DNA of 6,747 nucleotides from SKVJ01 sp964578745. GTDB taxonomy: Bacteria; Chloroflexota; Dehalococcoidia; GIF9; AB-539-J10. Under the pieces are notes generated by a model. It worked only from the letters and a program-made list of their open reading frames with translations. It searched no databases and was not told the origin of the DNA. Each line of letters opens with the position of its first letter. Within the stretch, counting starts at the first letter, position 1. The stretch lies in the NCBI GenBank assembly GCA_964578745.1, contig CAZODZ010000077.1, forward strand, positions 1 through 6,747, read 5' to 3'. Shown piece after piece: positions 5,332 through 6,747 of the stretch. A program made the translations under genes and the position numbers.

Positions 5332-5997
5332 CTAGGCAAGGTGCTTCTTGACGACAGGTTCGAGCATCGCTTTCGGCATTGCACCTATCTTCTGCTCAAC
5401 TAGCTTGCCGTCCTTGAAGAAAAGAAGAGTCGGTATCGACTGGATACCATACCTCCGTGCGGTAGCCGGATTCTTGTCGACATCGAGCTTGGCAAACGTC
5501 ACCTTGCCGGCGTAGTCCTTTGCAAGTTCCTCGATGACCGGTGCCACCATCCGGCAGGGGCCACACCAGACTGCCCAGCAGTCGACGACTACAACGCCCG
5601 GCCCCGCGACCGTGGCCTCAAAGGTCGCATCTGTGACCTCGAGTACTTGTCCCTGTGTTCCCGGTTGCTCTTGCACAGGTTTTTGAACTCTTTCCTCCTT
5701 TGTTACCGTTATGCTGCCATCAGCGTTATCGGTGAATGTGATGCCGTGTTCATCCTTCTTGAACGACGCGTTGAGCTTCTCGCGGGCGAGGCGTAGAAGG
5801 TTCCACTTGCCCGCTGTTGCGTACTCCTGCATCGCTTCAAGGACCACCTCGCTGTCGATGTCGTTGGTGAAGTACCGTCGCAGCAGGTCGTCAAGTTGGG
5901 CCTCATCCGCAACTGTCTGGCGCTCCTCCTCTGTCATTGTGCCAATGCTCTCGAGACGTTGTCTGAGGCGTTCCGGCATTTTTTCACTGTATGACAT
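5332..5997 (-). CDS. Thioredoxin with an uncharacterised helical N-terminal extension
   Basis: The 221-residue protein is about twice the length of a standard thioredoxin (about 105). Residues 117-221 are a complete thioredoxin domain for dithiol-disulfide exchange: buried Asp139, active site WCGPC (144-148), LDVDKNP (171-177), cis-Pro189 in SIPT, and a final helix. Cys140 occupies the usual Phe position of VDFWA. Residues 1-80 are charged and predicted helical (MPERLRQRLESIGTM; LLRRYFTNDIDSEVVLEAMQEYA), and 84-115 look like a short beta-rich segment and a Gln/Pro-rich linker; I recognise no family there. No signal peptide or membrane segment is seen, so it is cytoplasmic. The start at 5997 is set by a strong GGGAGG site 7 bases upstream; an in-frame ATG six codons earlier would lie before that site. 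It follows the RHH-like gene by 28 bp and is probably co-transcribed with it. Confidence 0.93.
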   Translation of the reverse strand: MSYSEKMPERLRQRLESIGTMTEEERQTVADEAQLDDLLRRYFTNDIDSEVVLEAMQEYATAGKWNLLRLAREKLNASFKKDEHGITFTDNADGSITVTKEERVQKPVQEQPGTQGQVLEVTDATFEATVAGPGVVVVDCWAVWCGPCRMVAPVIEELAKDYAGKVTFAKLDVDKNPATARRYGIQSIPTLLFFKDGKLVEQKIGAMPKAMLEPVVKKHLA

Positions 5998-6004
5998 ATA
6001 GCTG

Positions 6005-6010
6005 CCTCCC
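6005..6010 (-). promoter_or_regulatory. Ribosome-binding site that fixes the thioredoxin start
   Basis: GGGAGG on the minus strand is followed by a 7-base spacer and the ATG at 5997. It is the strongest Shine-Dalgarno match in the window and favours this ATG over the in-frame ATG at 6015. Confidence 0.75.
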
Positions 6011-6025
6011 GTCATGAAACCGGCG

Positions 6026-6691
6026 TCAGCGACCGGCGCGCTTTGCCCGTGCCGGGCCGAAACCGATGAAAGAATAGACCCCGGGGGCTACACGCTCCAA
6101 ACAGGCGAACGGTTTGACCTTCTCACCAGGACTTCCAAGCTCCGTGTCCTTGAGTGAGATGTCGCTCTCGCGCGCGCCGGGAGTATCGTATATGTTCGGC
6201 ATCAACTCATCCCTGAGTATCTGCTTGATGTCGTCCACGGTGAACACCTTGCGGCCCTGTGTGGACAGCACGAGGCCGGCTATATACGGGCCCCATTGCC
6301 TGAACGTGTATGTCTCATCGAAGACAGCCCGCTCCTCAGGCGACGTGATATATGTATCCGCGAGATGCTTCTTTGTCTCGGCTATCACATCCTCCTGTGT
6401 AGTGGGTTGCGTTGCCGTAGGAGGAAGCTCTGGTAGCATGTGTGGCGCTGCCTTCTGTCCTGTCGAACCGGAGAGGTCGCGCAGCCGTTCCATAACCCAC
6501 ATGCGGGCGAGCGTTTGAGGTGACTCATCTAGATCGCGTGCCAGCGCGCGCAGTTGCTGCGCTCGAGCGGATGGGATCTCGATGCGGAGAACGACGGAAT
6601 CCAGTCCTGCCTCGCTTTCTGTCTCGTGACCAAAGCCGTCAGGGTCGCACCCGTTGCCATTGCTGCGGCGCGTGTTATTGAGCATTGCCAT
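6026..6691 (-). CDS. Ribbon-helix-helix-like protein with C-terminal domain of unknown function
   Basis: I do not recognise the whole protein. With the ATG at 6691 it has 221 residues. Residues 32-73 (strand SVVLRIEIP, then two helices including RALARDLDESPQTLARMWVMERLRDL) look like a ribbon-helix-helix/CopG-type unit, often DNA-binding. A Pro/Thr-rich linker (about 85-100) leads to residues 102-221, with TVDDIKQILRDELMP (151-165) and a final FACLERVAPGVYSFIGF (195-211). That ending resembles the 'RVxxGxY' close of some winged-helix domains, an inference from pattern only. ATG 6691 has GGAG 5 bases upstream; ATG 6706 has no site. The frame stays open to the window edge (6745), so a longer protein cannot be excluded. 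It lies 28 bp upstream of the thioredoxin gene on the same strand and may regulate or assist it. Confidence 0.75.
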   Translation of the reverse strand: MAMLNNTRRSNGNGCDPDGFGHETESEAGLDSVVLRIEIPSARAQQLRALARDLDESPQTLARMWVMERLRDLSGSTGQKAAPHMLPELPPTATQPTTQEDVIAETKKHLADTYITSPEERAVFDETYTFRQWGPYIAGLVLSTQGRKVFTVDDIKQILRDELMPNIYDTPGARESDISLKDTELGSPGEKVKPFACLERVAPGVYSFIGFGPARAKRAGR

Positions 6692-6747
6692 GATGCTCCG
6701 GTACATGTACTGGTCTATATCAGGGCCGCCTGGATTGTGCTGAGATG

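Noticed and set aside
5998..6015. Upstream ATG at 6015 for the thioredoxin gene
   Set aside because: The strong GGGAGG site lies between it and the ATG at 5997, so it can only serve the latter.
1..6747. CRISPR array, insertion sequence, prophage or toxin-antitoxin system
   Set aside because: No regularly spaced repeats, transposase or integrase motifs or terminal inverted repeats were seen. The RHH-like gene is much longer than an antitoxin and its partner is a thioredoxin, not a toxin.

Overview
This is a bacterial chromosomal window: it carries tmRNA, SmpB, a ComEA/ComEC DNA-uptake pair and a tRNA with an encoded CCA end. It is moderately GC-rich and reads as ordinary core genome, with no transposase, integrase, phage gene or CRISPR array. 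The lineage is uncertain. The GC content, a geranylgeranyl-reductase-type flavoprotein, apparently leaderless starts and the form of the ComEC metal motif suggest Chloroflexota (Dehalococcoidia-like) or a deep actinobacterial relative, but this is a weak inference.

Layout. Positions 1-360 (minus) hold the N-terminal 120 codons of an FAD-dependent reductase of the geranylgeranyl reductase family, cut by the window edge. A roughly 420-bp gene-free stretch follows, containing a candidate promoter for that gene. Positions 784-1136 (minus) are the tmRNA gene ssrA, unrecognised by ORF logic but clear from its tRNA-like ends, PK1 pseudoknot and tag reading frame. smpB (1160-1627, minus) lies 23 bp upstream of ssrA, so the two trans-translation partners are adjacent and probably co-transcribed. 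Divergent from smpB, with 38 bp between start codons, are comEA (1666-2172) and comEC (2174-4603), one base apart; together they would receive DNA at the cell surface and pass a single strand across the membrane.

Downstream of comEC are tRNA-Gln(CTG) (4706-4779) with its own promoter and a small four-helix membrane protein (4867-5292). A shared hairpin terminator separates the latter from a convergent minus-strand pair: a ribbon-helix-helix-like protein of unknown role (about 6026-6691, possibly continuing off the window) followed 28 bp later by a thioredoxin with an uncharacterised helical N-terminal extension (5332-5997).

Most worth a second look: a 35-bp degenerate copy of the tRNA-Gln D/anticodon region straddling the comEC stop codon, differing almost only by transitions; a Gln in place of the first metal-binding His in ComEC; the RHH-like/thioredoxin operon with two unassigned domains; and -10 boxes so close to the smpB and membrane-protein start codons that leaderless mRNAs are predicted. 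I did not find a clearly new multi-gene system.
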